Positions 32,388-45,377 of a DNA stretch of 64,000 nt are shown one piece after another. Origin of the DNA: Lindgomyces ingoldianus (taxonomy: Eukaryota > Ascomycota > Dothideomycetes > Pleosporales > Lindgomycetaceae); NCBI RefSeq assembly GCF_010093535.1, contig NW_022985162.1, forward strand, positions 1,710,387-1,774,386, given 5' to 3'. The notes under the pieces are model-generated. The model ran no database searches, was not told where the DNA came from, and saw only the letters and a program-made list of their open reading frames with translations. The position numbers and the translations under genes are program-made. Position 1 is the first letter of the stretch, and each line of letters opens with the position of its first letter.

Positions 32388-34179
32388 CTACATAATTTGG
32401 TCTTGGGTCAGGCCTCCAGTGACTTCGGTGCCCTCCATGGCATCGCCATTGCTCTGATTACTGTAGCGAACGTAAGTCAGTCCGAGAGGTCTACCTCCGT
32501 ATTGATAGCCGGTGAATTTAGCTGCTATCTGTTAGGCATTGAATAGCAAGAACGCAATCAAGCGGCGTCATACCGATGGCAGTCTCGGCATCTGCGGCCT
32601 TCTCAAATTCCACGACGCCAGTACCACGAGAACGCCCATTCAGCTCGTACTGAATTTCGGCACGCTCAACCTTGCCGATAGTAGTGAAAAGCTCAACAAG
32701 ATCCTCGTTGCTGGTGGACCAGGGCAACTAGAACAGTAAGTACCGAGGAGTAGGCGTAGATGTTGGTTACTTACGTTTCGAACGTAGATGACATTGCTTG
32801 GTTCTCCACCCGAAGTAGCGAAGTCCGTGAACGGATTTGGAGGATTGGACGCCGCATTAGCATCAACAGCTCCAGCGGCACCATATCCACCTCCAAATCC
32901 TCCACGCCCCCCGAAGCCGCCTCCATATCCACCGCGTCCACCCCCAAAGCCGCCACGTCCTCCGAAGCCTCCACGGCCACCGAAACCGCCGCCGCCGAAC
33001 CCACCACGGCCGAAACCGGGTCCACCGGCAGCTGCAAAGCGATCCTCGCGGACCTCGAGGTTGCGGCCCTGCCAATCATAACCGTTAAACTGCTGGATTG
33101 CGTTTCGGGCATCCTCAGCAGTCTCGAATGCGACGATTCCTGAGCCTTTGGGGCGGCCATCGGGGGCAACATGGACGTCTGCACGCAGGACGGATCCGGT
33201 ATGAGCTGCAGGGAAATAAGTCAGTGGATTTCTCATCGAGTAGGGTCAGTAGTGTGCTGATAGAAACCTACCGGCTTGTCGGAAAAGATCCTTCAAGTCT
33301 TGCCAGCCAACGTTGTAGGGAAGCTGTAGGCCAGAGTCAGCATGCCAATCGTATCCGGGCAAAAAATAGAGGTGGAACAAACATTGGCGACATAGACCTG
33401 TCTACCTCCTCCTCCACCGGAAGGACCGCCATAGCCGCCGGGACCTCCATATCCACCGCGCATGCCTCCGCCGAAGTCACCGCGTCCGCCAGGCGCGGGG
33501 TTGCTGAAACGAGGCTCGGCCTCTCGATCTTCGCGAACGTACACCAGGCGACCCATAAGGTTTTGGTTACTGAGCGTCGACACGGCGTTTTGAGCCTGCT
33601 CCCGTGTTGCATACTCCACGATGCCACAACCCTATTCCCGAGGAAACCCAGTCAATCACCATCCAACGCACGGAATAAACCAGCCATTCATCTTATTTAC
33701 CTTTGACATTCCATTCGGCAGCAACAATACGTCTGCGAACAAGACTTCGCCGGCTGCGAGGGAGTTAGCCGCGCTGACGGGAGACGGGCCGACGGGGAAT
33801 CCTGACCTTGTCTCATGAAATCTTTGAGATGATGCCATTTCACATCGTAGCTCAAGTTGCCCACGTAGACACGACGGTCTTGTTGGGATGATTCGCGGAT
33901 GTTTTGCATCATATTGTCTTTTGATGCTGAACGATCCTCTGGTCCACGCTGGGGCGCTCCACGACCAGCTCCGTACGTATTGTATGCTCCCGTGCCCTGA
34001 GCACCACCACCTGTCGGCGAGCGCGAGCGACGGTCGGAACGGCGATACTCGTCGCGGCTGCGAGAACGGCTGCGAGGTGAGTATGAGCGTCGAGATCGAC
34101 GAGGAGACCGGGAACGACGACGCGGCGAGCGTTCGCGACCGGCGTCTCGCTGATCGTAAGAGTCAGTACTGTAGGACAT
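32388..34179 (-). CDS. Three-RRM SR/RGG mRNA-binding protein (Gbp2/Hrb1-like)
   Basis: Probably binds nascent mRNA and couples processing to export, as yeast Gbp2 and Hrb1 do. Seven exons: 33807-34179, 33701-33753, 33383-33631, 33272-33323, 32775-33205, 32574-32727 and 32388-32524, giving 482 residues with every junction in frame. The N-terminus is an Arg/Ser domain ([20 protein letters not shown]). RRM1 has [13 protein letters not shown] and LVYVREDRE; a Gly-rich linker follows. RRM2 has QVYVANLPYNVGW, then [13 protein letters not shown] and LEVREDRF. A long Gly/Arg tract ([10 protein letters not shown] repeats) leads to RRM3 with [16 protein letters not shown] and [16 protein letters not shown]. 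The very short exons 2 and 4 (53 and 52 bp) are easily missed by gene finders. Long upstream DNA may include untranslated exons. Confidence 0.9.
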
Positions 34180-37100
34180 GGTGACGGCGCCAGCCAGTGT
34201 CGGCATGAAGAGATGCGGAAGGGGGATGGCAGGTCGAGCGTCGAGGTCAAGGCTACGCGTGAAGTAAAGTTGTAGCTTGATCTGACGCCCAGTTCAAGCG
34301 AGCCGCAGCAGGCTTGGCGCGGCGCATCACGTGCGCTGGACCGGAGGGCTGGCTGCTCAACACGCAACTCTGGAACGGCGAGCGGTTGTGAAGCCGCTGC
34401 CGCGCCACTTCACGGCACCCGGCACCTTACAAGACGCTCCGATGCAGAGAGCCCACAACAAAGGGCAAGGAGCAGGAGAGGGCGATTGACTTACAGCTTG
34501 CGGGCGGTAGGTATCTGCGGAGTCTGGAGCAATTCACAGTCAGCAGCGCAATCAGGCTCAGGATTGTGTGTGAAGATGGATGGCGCGTCAGAGGACGGAA
34601 GATTAGGAAGTAAAAAAGGCAGGCGGGGTCAGAGGAAAGAGGAAGCTTCGACGGAACCCACTCACCCATAATGTCCTGCGGTAGCTTACAACCACACAGC
34701 TGCAGTCAGTCGGCAAGGATCAATGAACTGGCCGGAGAACCAGTCAGAACCCAAGAGGGGGACGCTGGGCAGTGGCCGAGCTGAACTGGCACAGCGGGTC
34801 CGATTCCGTGTGAATGGGAGCAAAGTGATGCAGAGACAGCAGATTTGCCTTTTCGCCTTCTCGCAGGCCGCTTTGGCAGAGGCCTCCCCACGCACGCGCG
34901 AGATGGAACAACAGCCAATGGGGGGGGTGCGAGACACCGACAACTCGATGCGGCCCAGCCTGGTACCGCGATGATGGGTTGGTGGTCGGCGGGCTACTAC
35001 GGGTATGTAGGGTTGCAAAGTGATCGGGAACCACGCAACTGCGGTCCAGGTTTAGGACGGAGGGCGGCTGTGGGGGCGGGCGGGTTGTAACTTGTTGCGA
35101 GAGGGCAGGCGGCCGCAACGGGGAGGATGCGGAACAGGCGATCAGGCAAGGAGGCGATGTCGAGGCTCAGCTTTGGGTGAAACTTTCCACGCGTGCAGAG
35201 GCAGGCGTGAGGGACGCGGAGAAACGAGGTGAACGGGAGGTCCACTCCAACTGCTCGCTTGGTCCGTGTCAGCTCCAGGCCGCCCTACGAGCAAACATCA
35301 TCTATCATCTGTCTCTCGCGGTGCTGCCCTCCGCCCATCCTCGCCGGACGATGATTCTCTGGTTCTGGCCGCACTGTCCATGAGCCGCGAGTCTCATGGA
35401 TGGCTCCTTCTCCTGCAGGTACATACTCTGCAAACGTCCCGCCCTCCTGCGCGATCAAGGCCAACTCTGGCAGCAGCATGGCCTTCGCGGATTGGCCATG
35501 CCCTCCAACATCGATACCTCCTCATGATTGTACATATGTGGCGGGACTGCCTGCACCTCAATCAGGCGTTGCCGGCACTCCTCAGGAGACGGCGGTTTGC
35601 GAGGGCCACCCGCGTTACCGGCACGGCGGTCATTCCCTTCGATTCGAACGCCGGTTTGATGAAGGACGACGCCGGGCTGCAGTACGAATGATGGCGGGCT
35701 TGAAACGACAGCCAATCCATCCCCTTCTGCCCCATCACAAAAATCACAAACACCTTGCAAGCAGGCCGAGCTTTCTCTATCACTTGCGGGTGCTTCCTCC
35801 GCCCCCGCAATCCTAGCCGCATCGGATGCGCATCCATTGGTGCTATTCACCGACTGATACTTGGCAGGCTGAAAACTTTCTGCCAGGCTGTTGGCAGCCC
35901 CGTCTCATCCTCCCCAGTCATGTTATGCAGCCGAGCACGTCAACCTACCCCATCAGGCCATCCGGATCCTGCGACATCGTCGATCCGAGGTATCCCAGAG
36001 AAGACATGGACTTCCTGGACCAGGTAAAGAGCACCCTGTTTCCTCATTCACTCAGCTTCGTCATCTGTGACTTGGTGTACAAAAGCTCGACTGGCGTGCA
36101 GTTCTATGCCTGCGATGCTGGTGTCCCGTTGCACGGGACAAAGCCCAACGATGCGACCTTTAAGATCGTGCCGTTAGTCTGCAGAATCTAAGTGGGGCAT
36201 CACAGTGTGCAACAAAAGTGAGTTTCTCCCTTCCTGATAGGAATTGCCGCTGCAAAGCGTTGGGACTCGGAAAAGCGTCGAGGACGCTGAACGTTCATGC
36301 ATCCTTGCCCCAATCAGGTGCACTTAGCAGCTCTTGCAAAGTACCACAAGTGGGTCCTCCAGCGCTGATCGGTCAGTGTTCGCCTCTCTCTCCAGGCAGA
36401 AGATTGTTGCACGATCTCAGATGGCGACTTCCCCGAGGTAGTTCATTGGCGCTTGAGCCACCGCTTTAGATAGGGTTTTATGGACTTATTGCTCAGATTG
36501 GGCAGACGATTGTTTGCAGTGGTTGTGCCCTGAACGAGATCCGGCAAGTGTAGGCATCTTCGAGAATTGCTAAGTGGTAGGTATCAATTTGCGGCACACC
36601 TCACCCTCGGAGTCCCCAACTGCCGCATTTTTAAGCTTGCGAGTTTGCTACAGTATTTCCCCTTTTTCTGATCTAAATAGTCACTACAGCTTGGAGAACC
36701 TGCTGACACTGTACTATAGCAGCATATGTCGCAAATCAAGGTCTTTTTCTTTCGCGGAGAACATCCACTCAGCCTACAACAAAGACTTAGGACGTCATGC
36801 ACCGTTACATTTTGCGAAGTTTGTTGCTTCGTTGTTCGTCCCAGCATGTCAACGCCCTCCTCCATGGTGATCCTGTCATTTGACAGCAAGGTGTTCCCAG
36901 CTCTAGCGATGCCGTGATGGGGATAGAAATTACCATCAGCATTTGTGCGATATCAAGCGAGCTGCGTGCAGCGCGCATGGACGAAAACTGCTTTGCCTTA
37001 TCGCTCATTTCACATGAACGCGATTTTGTTGCGGCAGAGAGACGTTTGAAAATTCACTTCGAAGTCGCATGGTTGAGGAATACTGAAACGCCCTTAAAAG

Positions 37101-38088
37101 AACTCTCCTACGGAAAGCCAGGTCAATTCTTCACTGGCTTCGCTTGGGAGTTCATTTCCGCAGGAATTCCATGGAGGAGGCGACATCTCCTCTGCGGAGT
37201 CTCGAATTTTCCAAATTTAGAATAGTGCTTATGTACCAGTCACGTGAGTAGCTCTCGCCCAACACCAACATCCCCGCTGGTCAGTTTCTTTATTTATGTA
37301 GCTACAGACCGAACATATCCATCCCGATGCCGTCGCAATCCCTTCAGTTCAGCACATGTGAAGAATCATTTGAGATTCAAAGTTAGGGTTGAGATTTGCA
37401 TCCTGCCGTCTGTTGGTACGTACCGACAGCAGGTTCAAATATTATTTTCTGCCTAGCGCATCATGACACAGAGGTAGGCGCCAGCATGCTTTCCAAAGCA
37501 TTGACTGTCGGGTCGACCGGCATTTTTCATCATTCCAAAAGACGGGGCCTTGGGATCTCTGTGTTTTTCTTTGGTCTAGAGGCGTGAATCGTCCTGGAAA
37601 TTGCCATCAGAAGAATGGTATCCTCAAGGCATCTTCTTAGCCTTGGAAACCCCTCTCCTCACCAAATGGCAATTATCAACAGCTTCACGCCTTCATCATT
37701 TTCAATAGTCATCTTCGTACGAAGTCGTTCTCCGAACTATTTCCTATCGCCTAACCGTATTAGGAAAGATCAACTTTTCCTGATTCCCACAAGTTTGATG
37801 CGCTACCCGACATCTCTAGCACTAGTGTTGATAACCTCTATCAGCTTCTCAAATACAACAGGAAACTCCGAGTGACCTCCGCAGAAGGTACGTTACTGCT
37901 TGGAGCATTGGCCACAGGTGGAAAATATAAAGCTCTGTTCTCTGCAACAATGAATACAGTAGAATCGTCAAGCAGAGCAAGAACTTCCGACCCTTCTTTA
38001 AGGACCCGATTGAGAAGCCCCTTTCTTTCTTTGCTGAGTAGTTTAAGAACTTATTTGTCTCCTTTCGAAAGCACTGATCTCACGTATC
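34180..38088. other. 3.9-kb stretch with no recognisable gene
   Basis: This is the longest unexplained interval among the live genes. Open frames of 60-141 codons overlap on both strands from 34.4 to 36.2 kb, but none shows a domain or a consistent intron pattern. The part next to 34180 may be the RRM gene's promoter and leader. Near 37780-37870 a short frame has a protein-like stretch (FDALPDISSTSVDNLYQLLK) that could be a fragment of a lost gene. I do not call a gene. Confidence 0.35.
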
Positions 38089-39930
38089 ATGGCTGAAACT
38101 CCATACCCTCTAACGCTCGATGATGCCGCGTCCGACCACACTAGAGTTGAATACGAACCCCGTTTCCAGTCTATCATTAACCCAACCTTCGATGGGGCAG
38201 ATGTGGTCAACCTCCCGTCTCGAACACTCAGCCGCGACGCGAATTTGGAAGAATACACGGAAGAGACTATCGATGGTCAGATACTGCGAGAAATCAAGTC
38301 GAATGCTACTGGGCACATTGAACGATACGAACTAGTCACCTGGAAGGTGAACGACCCTGAGAATCCTAAAAACTGGTCGAAGTCATATAAATGGTGGTGC
38401 ACAATGTGTGTTGCATTCACATGCTTTGTTGTAGCGTTTAATTCCGCTGTCATCACTGCAGACCTAGAGGGTGTTGCGGAGGAGTTCCATGTCAGTTTTG
38501 AGGTTGCACTTCTTACGATTACCGTCTTTGTGGTAGGGTTTGGTGTAGGACCAATGGCCTTCGCACCAATGTCAGAGATTGTTGGTAGGAGGCCGATCTA
38601 CGCCTCTACCTTACTGATTGCAGTCATTTTTACCGTACCAGGCGCAGTGGCAAAGAACATTGCAACACTTCTTGTGACTCGAGCCATTGCGGGTATTGCT
38701 TTCTCGGCTCCAATGACCCTAGTTGGAGGGACTCTGGCCGACCTGTGGCGAAATGAGGAGCGAGGGGTACCGATGGCGGCGTTCAGTGCTGCACCATTCA
38801 TTGGACCAGCTGGTAAGTTTGGCATTCTCGTGGACCTTACAGTTTGCTGACATGACAAACAGTGGGACCTCTTGTAGGAGGCTTTCTGAGCGATGCCGCG
38901 GGCTGGCGGTGGCTGTATTGGATTCAACTAATACTAGGCTGCGTTGCATGGGTTGCCATATCATTCACCGTCCCAGAGACATACACCCCTAAACTGCTTA
39001 CTCGACGTGCGGAAAAACTTCGGAAGTCGACCGGCGATAGCAAGTTTGTGACTGAGGAGGATCTGGACATGCGACCTTTGAGTCAGAGATTGCGCCTGTT
39101 TCTATTTCGACCATTTCAACTTCTCTTTCGTGAACCAATCGTTTTCTTCATTTCGGTATACATGTCTGTCCTGTATGGCTTACTCTATATGTTCTTTGTC
39201 GCGTAAGTCTCCCAGCCTCTCCTAGCCTCTCTTACTGCTCAGAGAGCTTGCATCTAATTTTCTCTAGGTATCCTATCGTTTATCAGCAAGGAAAAGGTTA
39301 CAGCGCGGGTACTACGGGTCTGATGTTCATACCGATTGCCGTGGGTGTACTCCTAAGCGCAGCTTGTGCGCCCCTTGTCAACAAACACTACCTGTCATTA
39401 GTTAAGAAGCACAACGGTAAGCCTCCAGCAGAAGCTCGTCTAATTCCAATGATGATATCATGCTGGTTTATCCCTATTGGACTCTTCATATTTGCCTGGA
39501 CTTCATATCCGCGTCTCTCATGGGTTGGTCCAGCCCTTGGTGGTTTCCCTGTTGGCTTCGGGTTTATTTTTTTATACAACTCAGCGAACAATTACCTAGT
39601 AGACTCGTACCAACACCAAGCCGCTTCTGCTTTGGCTGCAAAAACATTTCTGAGAAGTTTCTACGGAGCAGGTGTGGTTCTCTTCACAAATCAAATGTAA
39701 GTTTGGAAATAAGGTCAGAATTCTTTGTGGTTTCGAGCACTGAGAATGTAAACAGGTACGATCGCCTCGGCTACCAATGGGCGAGCTCACTCCTCGGCTT
39801 CATTGGCCTAGCCTGTTGTGCCATCCCGTATATTTTCTACTTCAAGGGCGCAGCTATCCGCAAGCACTCTCGATTTGCGTACAGTCCAGACGTAGAGAAC
39901 CAAGGAAATATTGAGAAATCATCCCCCTGA
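38089..39930 (+). CDS. MFS transporter, DHA1 drug/polyamine type
   Basis: Plasma-membrane proton antiporter of the major facilitator superfamily. Exons 38089-38812, 38863-39202, 39268-39696 and 39756-39930 give 555 residues. After an 88-residue cytosolic N-terminus, the conserved [12 protein letters not shown] marks the start of the 12 membrane segments. The loop motif [10 protein letters not shown] follows TM2, and [23 protein letters not shown] spans TM5-6, both typical of DHA1 family members such as yeast Flr1 and Tpo. [21 protein letters not shown] in the C-half is another family mark. It is followed 1.1 kb downstream, on the same strand, by a Zn2Cys6 regulator that may control it. The substrate is unknown. 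Confidence 0.9.
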
Positions 39931-41020
39931 TTGTCCGACGCCGGACATCGCTTCCTGTGCATGCAGGTCCTGTAAAACACGATTTTATGCCAAGAGACCT
40001 CGCCCACCCACCCTTTCCAGTAAGGGTTCCCTGTTTGAGGCCAACGCTAGATTCCAAGGGATCCTTATCCGATCGCCGTGTCCGCGGTTCACGCATCGAT
40101 CCCATCGGCGAAGGCACCATAGCAGAAAATTACATACTCAGTAAGCACGGGCAAAGTAGGATAGCCGTCTCGAAGAAGATTATAGTCTTCTTCCATCACC
40201 ATCATGCTACGGTGTGTTATAAGTGTAGTGGGGTTTGGTGCCAGGGTATGCATGGGGTTACTTTCAGGTGTTCTGGACAGCATTCATGGGATCTGAAGTG
40301 GCATGATCAAGAATTTCTATTTTGACGGAATGGTGCAAATACAGCTGCCAGGTTTATTATATTTCCTTATATGGCCATGGGTGCCTATAAATTTAGTGCA
40401 GCCTTTGCACCGACGGAGTAGCAAATGGAAGTCATTACTTTGTTTCAAAGAGCATCTCTCTCATAAACACCTGGCAAAGTTCAGAGCATGGATTCGATGC
40501 GACACCCCACAAAGGGCACTCAATGAGGACTCGTCCTGGTCATTCGGCTTCCCAAGTCCATCCAGACCTGCATCAAGGACAATCCCTGAGACAAGCCTAT
40601 GCAGACATCGTGACAAAATGAGATTTTTAGTTCCGTATGATTCTGCACAGTTAAGTCCGGCATAGCCGATGATATGAGTGTATGTGCAGAGGCCTGCCGC
40701 ATTGCGTTTTCCATCTCATTATTCGCAACTGGCTAATCTGAAAGTGGGGAGGTACGTATTTCGAGATCGGCAACCCTGAGTAATCCCCGGACGCAGATCA
40801 GACATCTCTCGAAGGTGGTGATTAGCAAGAAGCACGTGATAGATTAGTCACTCTTACAGCCAATCGTTGCGAGTCTGCCCTGCTTCTCCGCCATGGACCA
40901 TTGACCCAAGCTCCAAAGTGCCTAGCGAGTGGGGCTCAGTCTTCAAGTGTCTCCAATCGAGTTGAATCTGCCATCATTGCCGCCACGACAGCTTCAATCT
41001 GCTCTGCTGATACTCACGCC
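39931..41020. other. Intergenic between MFS transporter and Zn2Cys6 regulator
   Basis: 1.1 kb that presumably includes the regulator's promoter. Frames up to 122 codons overlap without domain features; I judge them chance. Confidence 0.4.
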
Positions 41021-43384
41021 ATGGATACCGACAGAACCCAGGGCCAGCAACAATCGTCCACGACTGACAGCTTCCCTCAAGACACTCCACCAAGGTCTGA
41101 CATCGACGAGATTCTGCGGCGGAAGCGCAAAGCGAGGGAGTACAAGGTATGTGTAGTCAGCTTGCGGCATTTGAGGAGGCAGTGTTTGAGCTTTCAAGCC
41201 TCAGGAGACAAGCTGCAGGCGAAAACTATGTCGCAGACTTCCACGCTGACCTTATTAATGTAAACAGGCCTGCTATCCCTGTCGACAGCGCAAAGTAAAA
41301 TGCGATCAATCAGTGCCATGCAAGACATGCGTCGTCCGAGAACATCCAGAGCTCTGTTCCTACCACCCTCCGACTGAAACGCACCCGCCGGCCAAACGAA
41401 TGAGCCTCCACGGCGTGGGACACAACGGGAACGACTTCTCAAATGGCATGGTTCATATCCATGGGGGGACTGTTACGCTCCCACGGGAGGTGGGCATGTC
41501 GGGAGCGTGGACAATTTCATGCGGAACTGACGCTTACAGGACTGGGAACGCATTTGCGCTAAACTGCAGACCGCAGAAAAGTCGCTGGCAGAGCTGAAGA
41601 ACTCCATTAGCAGTGTGTCGGAGGTTGCGCCAAATAATGCACCCTCGAATGGGTATTCGCCCGGAACTACTGGGAATACCCCTCTGGCAGCGCCTGCCCC
41701 GATTGACAACGAGACGACTCACCTCCGAACACAGGGAATACATACAAGAAACGACCTTACAGGCCAAACCATTCATATCGGACCGAGCTCTGTTCCAGCT
41801 CTCGTTATGGCCTTGGGACGCGGCGAGACCCAGTGGCCAGGTGTGCAAGACCTGCTGGGCAGAAAAAGCATGCTTCCAATTTTTGGGCTAGATAATGAGA
41901 GTGCGACCTACCCGTTCGTTGACCTTTGGGGGCTTCCACATGGATCCATTTCCCGTGCCAATGAGCTATCAAACGCCTTACCCAGTGACTCGGAATGTCT
42001 GAATTTTTTTCGCTGCTACCGAGAAACTGCGCACGTCGTGTATCCTGCCGTTGGGGACATCGAAGGCTTCGAATCTGATCTATTGTTATTTCTCATCAAT
42101 CGAGCAAGCTTCCAGGGCAGTAGTGGAGTCACCGAGGAGCAAATTTTTGGCAAAAATTTCCATTGGATTGGCCTACTATTCGCAATTCTTGCGTCCGGAT
42201 GCCAGTGCTCCACATTAGCCAGGAAAGAACGCGAGTTGACCTCACAGGTCTACGTCTGTTGCAGTTTCGAATGCCTCCGATTTACCAATTTCCTGTCCCA
42301 TGCGACTTTGGAGAGCATCCAAATACTTCTTATTCTTGGAAACGTTATTTCCAATAATATGAATGCTGGAGTAGCCTGGAGTCTGATGGGATTAACAGTC
42401 CGTCTTTCTCAGACCCTAGGCCTCCATAGAGTATGTCCTCCATCCACACCTTTACAATTGAAACTATCACGTTCAAAGGTGTGGTGGGCCCTATTATGGC
42501 AAGATTCGTTGTTGTCTATATCGTACGACAGAGCTTCGTCTACCACGACAATAGACCACACGGTTCCCCTGAGTCAGCATACCACGCCAGGCACGAGATC
42601 CTATGTTGAAAGCATGTACCGACTCTGCAAAGTTGGGCTTGACATTGTTCGCGAGCGCCAGCGACCGCAAAATTCCCACGATGCCCTGATGCGAATTACC
42701 GAACATCGAAACGAGCTGCAAGAAATCATGGTCGACGCAGCGGACTATCTAAAGGACTCCAGGCGGTGTCGATCTATGCGGGACCAGCTTGAACACTGGG
42801 CTCTCTATCTACATATTTCGTATATCACTTCTGAGCTCTGTCGACCTGCCATCAGCCCCAGCACTGCCAGTTTTGATTTGTCGAAGACCCTCAGGAAAAC
42901 CTGTGTAGACAGTCTAACGAATACTGTTGAGGCCTTTCTCGGACTGCAAAATATGACCCCCTTCGCTACTCGATCATGGGCTTCGGTGCACCGGTCACTA
43001 AGCTCCGCTCTCTTGCTTGGCATCCTCGGAGAGCCCTCAAGAAACGAACGAGCGCGCTCCCTCCTGACAAATTTGATCACGGTGCTTTCAGATATTACCT
43101 CCAATGTGGATCCTGCGGAACTTTCCGCACCAATCACCCGTTCTGTTGCCGCTCTTCAACGATTGCTTAGCCTTCAGGATTCAAGATCAAATACTCGTAA
43201 GACAAGTGACTCGAGCTCACAGGCGTCCCCGACGCTAGGGATTTTCACTGCAGACGATCTCAATGGGGCTTTCAATTTTGATGACCCATCAATCTCGCAA
43301 TCACCACTTCTTGGCTTAGACTTGGAGAACTCTCCTTATGCCTTGATGGAGTCAATTGTTTGGGGTTCGAGAAAGACCCCCTGA
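41021..43384 (+). CDS. Zn2Cys6 fungal-specific transcription factor
   Basis: DNA-binding regulator in the nucleus. Exons 41021-41146, 41268-41489 and 41540-43384 give 730 residues. The binuclear zinc cluster begins exon 2: six Cys in the order C-x2-C-x6-C-x5-C-x2-C-x8-C, reading CYPCRQRKVKCDQ and then PCKTCVVREHPELC (about residues 44-71). A short coiled coil follows after intron 2 (DWERICAKLQTAEKSLAELK), the usual dimerisation element. The middle domain matches the fungal-specific TF domain: ILLILGNVISNN, WSLMGLTVRLSQTLGLHR, then RSKVWWALLWQDSLLSISYDR. Basic residues just before the zinc cluster (RRKRKAREYK) could aid nuclear entry. Its position behind the MFS gene suggests pathway-specific control. 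Confidence 0.9.
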
Positions 43385-44186
43385 ATTTGACGTTGGAGAT
43401 CGTCGAATAACTCGACGTTCGTTCGCGGAAGCAGACCAAACACTCCCTGACACGCCCGCGTGTCGTATTTGAACCAACAATGGACCGAGAGCTCTTACCA
43501 TGGCAACCATAGTGGCGATAGAAGCGGGCGAAGCCGTGGAGCTCATGTATCTGTCGTGCAGATTTCAGAACGGAACTTCCACATGGCGGTTGTAAGATAT
43601 GACGTCTGATAGTTATGAACGAGACGGAAACACGATCGGGTTGGGTGTAAAGTAGACATAGTCGTTCGGCCAAGATACCCGGAGTACGGTAATTAGGATG
43701 ATGATCATTTTGAGGCTGTTTTGAGGTTTACGCCTACAGTTTACTGCTCAGTTTGATTGTTGCCTTTTTCTTTCTACGCGTATTTGTATGTGGAAGCACG
43801 GTTCTCCCGAGTTTCCACACCTCTATGAATTTCCTAACGCGAATATTTACGCGGGTATCTTTGAGTAACGGTCAAGGTTCGCCCCCTTGACGGCAGGTCT
43901 TTGTCACGTTCGCGACCAACTTTCACTCTGCCGCTCCGCGAGTTGCCTTTACGATTTCGCCACCAGCACAACAACCTGAACTCCTCACCTCTATGCTCCA
44001 GGACTCATGCCATCCATAGCTGCGCGCTCCCCAAACAACACTAGCGCCCCCTTTTGCGGAGGTTTCCCACCACATCCGCTGCCGATCAGATTTCCCTAAG
44101 CCTTTCTGATATTCACGATTTCTTCCTCTAATTTCCTCGCTTTCCTTGCCAAATTTCCAGTGTACCACTCTCCCATCACCACCAAA
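43385..44186. other. Intergenic, nothing recognised
   Basis: 800 bases between two same-strand genes. It probably holds the TF 3' end and the next promoter. No domain-bearing frame is seen. Confidence 0.4.
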
Positions 44187-45377
44187 ATGGAAGAGCTAGT
44201 GGACCTACTCCCAATGGGAGAGGCCCTCGCAAAAATTGAAGCAGAGCCCATCTACCGCGAAGCGAAACAACAATTCGAGGCTCTCCAGCGCTGTATCCGC
44301 AATGCCCATCGTGCGGATTCTGTCACTGCCCCGGATTTCGTTCTAACTTTGACGGTTCGCCTTTCAGATCTCGCAGTCAAGAGCCCAGCCACTGAAATGC
44401 CTTTCATATCGCCCAAGGGCTCTCACATCGCCGCATCCTACAAGCAAATCAATCTTTCACAATATTACCGCGACCTCTTCGACAACGCGACCAAAGCATT
44501 AGATCCGTGGCAGAAATTGCAGCTGTTGACCATATGCTTCGCATACAAGACGAAAGAGCGAATCCTGTATTTCTTAGATCTATTGGAGAGCAAGGCTTTC
44601 CGTTGGATTACAACTTTCAAGCACATCATCCATGACCGAGCCAAAGACACCGCGTTCGAATCTTCTAGGCCTAAACAACACGATATCAATACACTGCCAG
44701 ATGTAAACCCGAACAGTCCTTACAGCCTTCGCTCGAAGAACCTCGCCGTTAAAGCCACGCCTGCCAAGCAGCCCACGTCGTATTTCATCCTCCCAACACT
44801 CCCCCTCGCCTTCCCAACCCACTTCTTCACTGCTTTTGTCTCACATGCTCCGCTCTCCGCACTCACACTCCCGAGCATACTGTCATGTCCTGCGGCCACG
44901 CAACTCGCCCTCTCAGACCCTTTACGCGAGCTCCTGCAATCCTTCCAACCGAATTTCTGGAAGCCGGCAACGCAGGTCCAAAAGAAGTCTTGGGCAGCGT
45001 TCTTTGTTCACCTGCAACATAGTAGGAAGGAGACGCTGTGTTTAAGCAATGGTGGCGACTTCCAAGTCGATAACGGAGAAGTCGGATACAGCAAAATTGA
45101 TCTAGAGATGTGGCTTGCTGGTTGGAAAGCAGAGAGACAGACCTCTTTTGGTGGGGGTGATGATGTGTTGGTGGAGAAAAGGGCCCCGGTCAAGCAGGCT
45201 GCTGTTGTGAAGAATGCTGCTGGGAGCAAGAGGAAAGTGGAATGGAAAGAGTTCAACAATGGTGATGGTGGCCAGGCAGCTGAGAGTGAGAAGATTGTCG
45301 CCCTCAATACGTTGGAGTTAGAGAAGGTTGGGGAGTTGCCAATTCGAATGAAGAAAAGGAAGAAGAGGAAGAATTAG
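44187..45377 (+). CDS. Unrecognised protein with basic C-terminal tail
   Basis: A single-exon frame of 396 residues from the ATG at 44187; the frame is open 27 bases earlier only from a GTG. Composition is that of a real soluble protein. The N-terminal half is helical (EALAKIEAEPIYREAKQQFE, then WQKLQLLTICFAYKTKERIL). The middle has a hydrophobic, Pro-rich stretch (FILPTLPLAFPTHFFTAF), and the C-terminal third is charged. The last residues, MKKRKKRKN, look like a nuclear or nucleolar signal. I see no signal peptide, zinc motif or catalytic motif and do not recognise the family. Convergent with the GH81 gene. Confidence 0.7.
   Translation: MEELVDLLPMGEALAKIEAEPIYREAKQQFEALQRCIRNAHRADSVTAPDFVLTLTVRLSDLAVKSPATEMPFISPKGSHIAASYKQINLSQYYRDLFDNATKALDPWQKLQLLTICFAYKTKERILYFLDLLESKAFRWITTFKHIIHDRAKDTAFESSRPKQHDINTLPDVNPNSPYSLRSKNLAVKATPAKQPTSYFILPTLPLAFPTHFFTAFVSHAPLSALTLPSILSCPAATQLALSDPLRELLQSFQPNFWKPATQVQKKSWAAFFVHLQHSRKETLCLSNGGDFQVDNGEVGYSKIDLEMWLAGWKAERQTSFGGGDDVLVEKRAPVKQAAVVKNAAGSKRKVEWKEFNNGDGGQAAESEKIVALNTLELEKVGELPIRMKKRKKRKN

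Noticed and set aside
35400..36191. Several overlapping frames (up to 141 codons) on both strands
   Set aside because: No domain, no consistent intron pattern and competing strands; not enough to call a gene.
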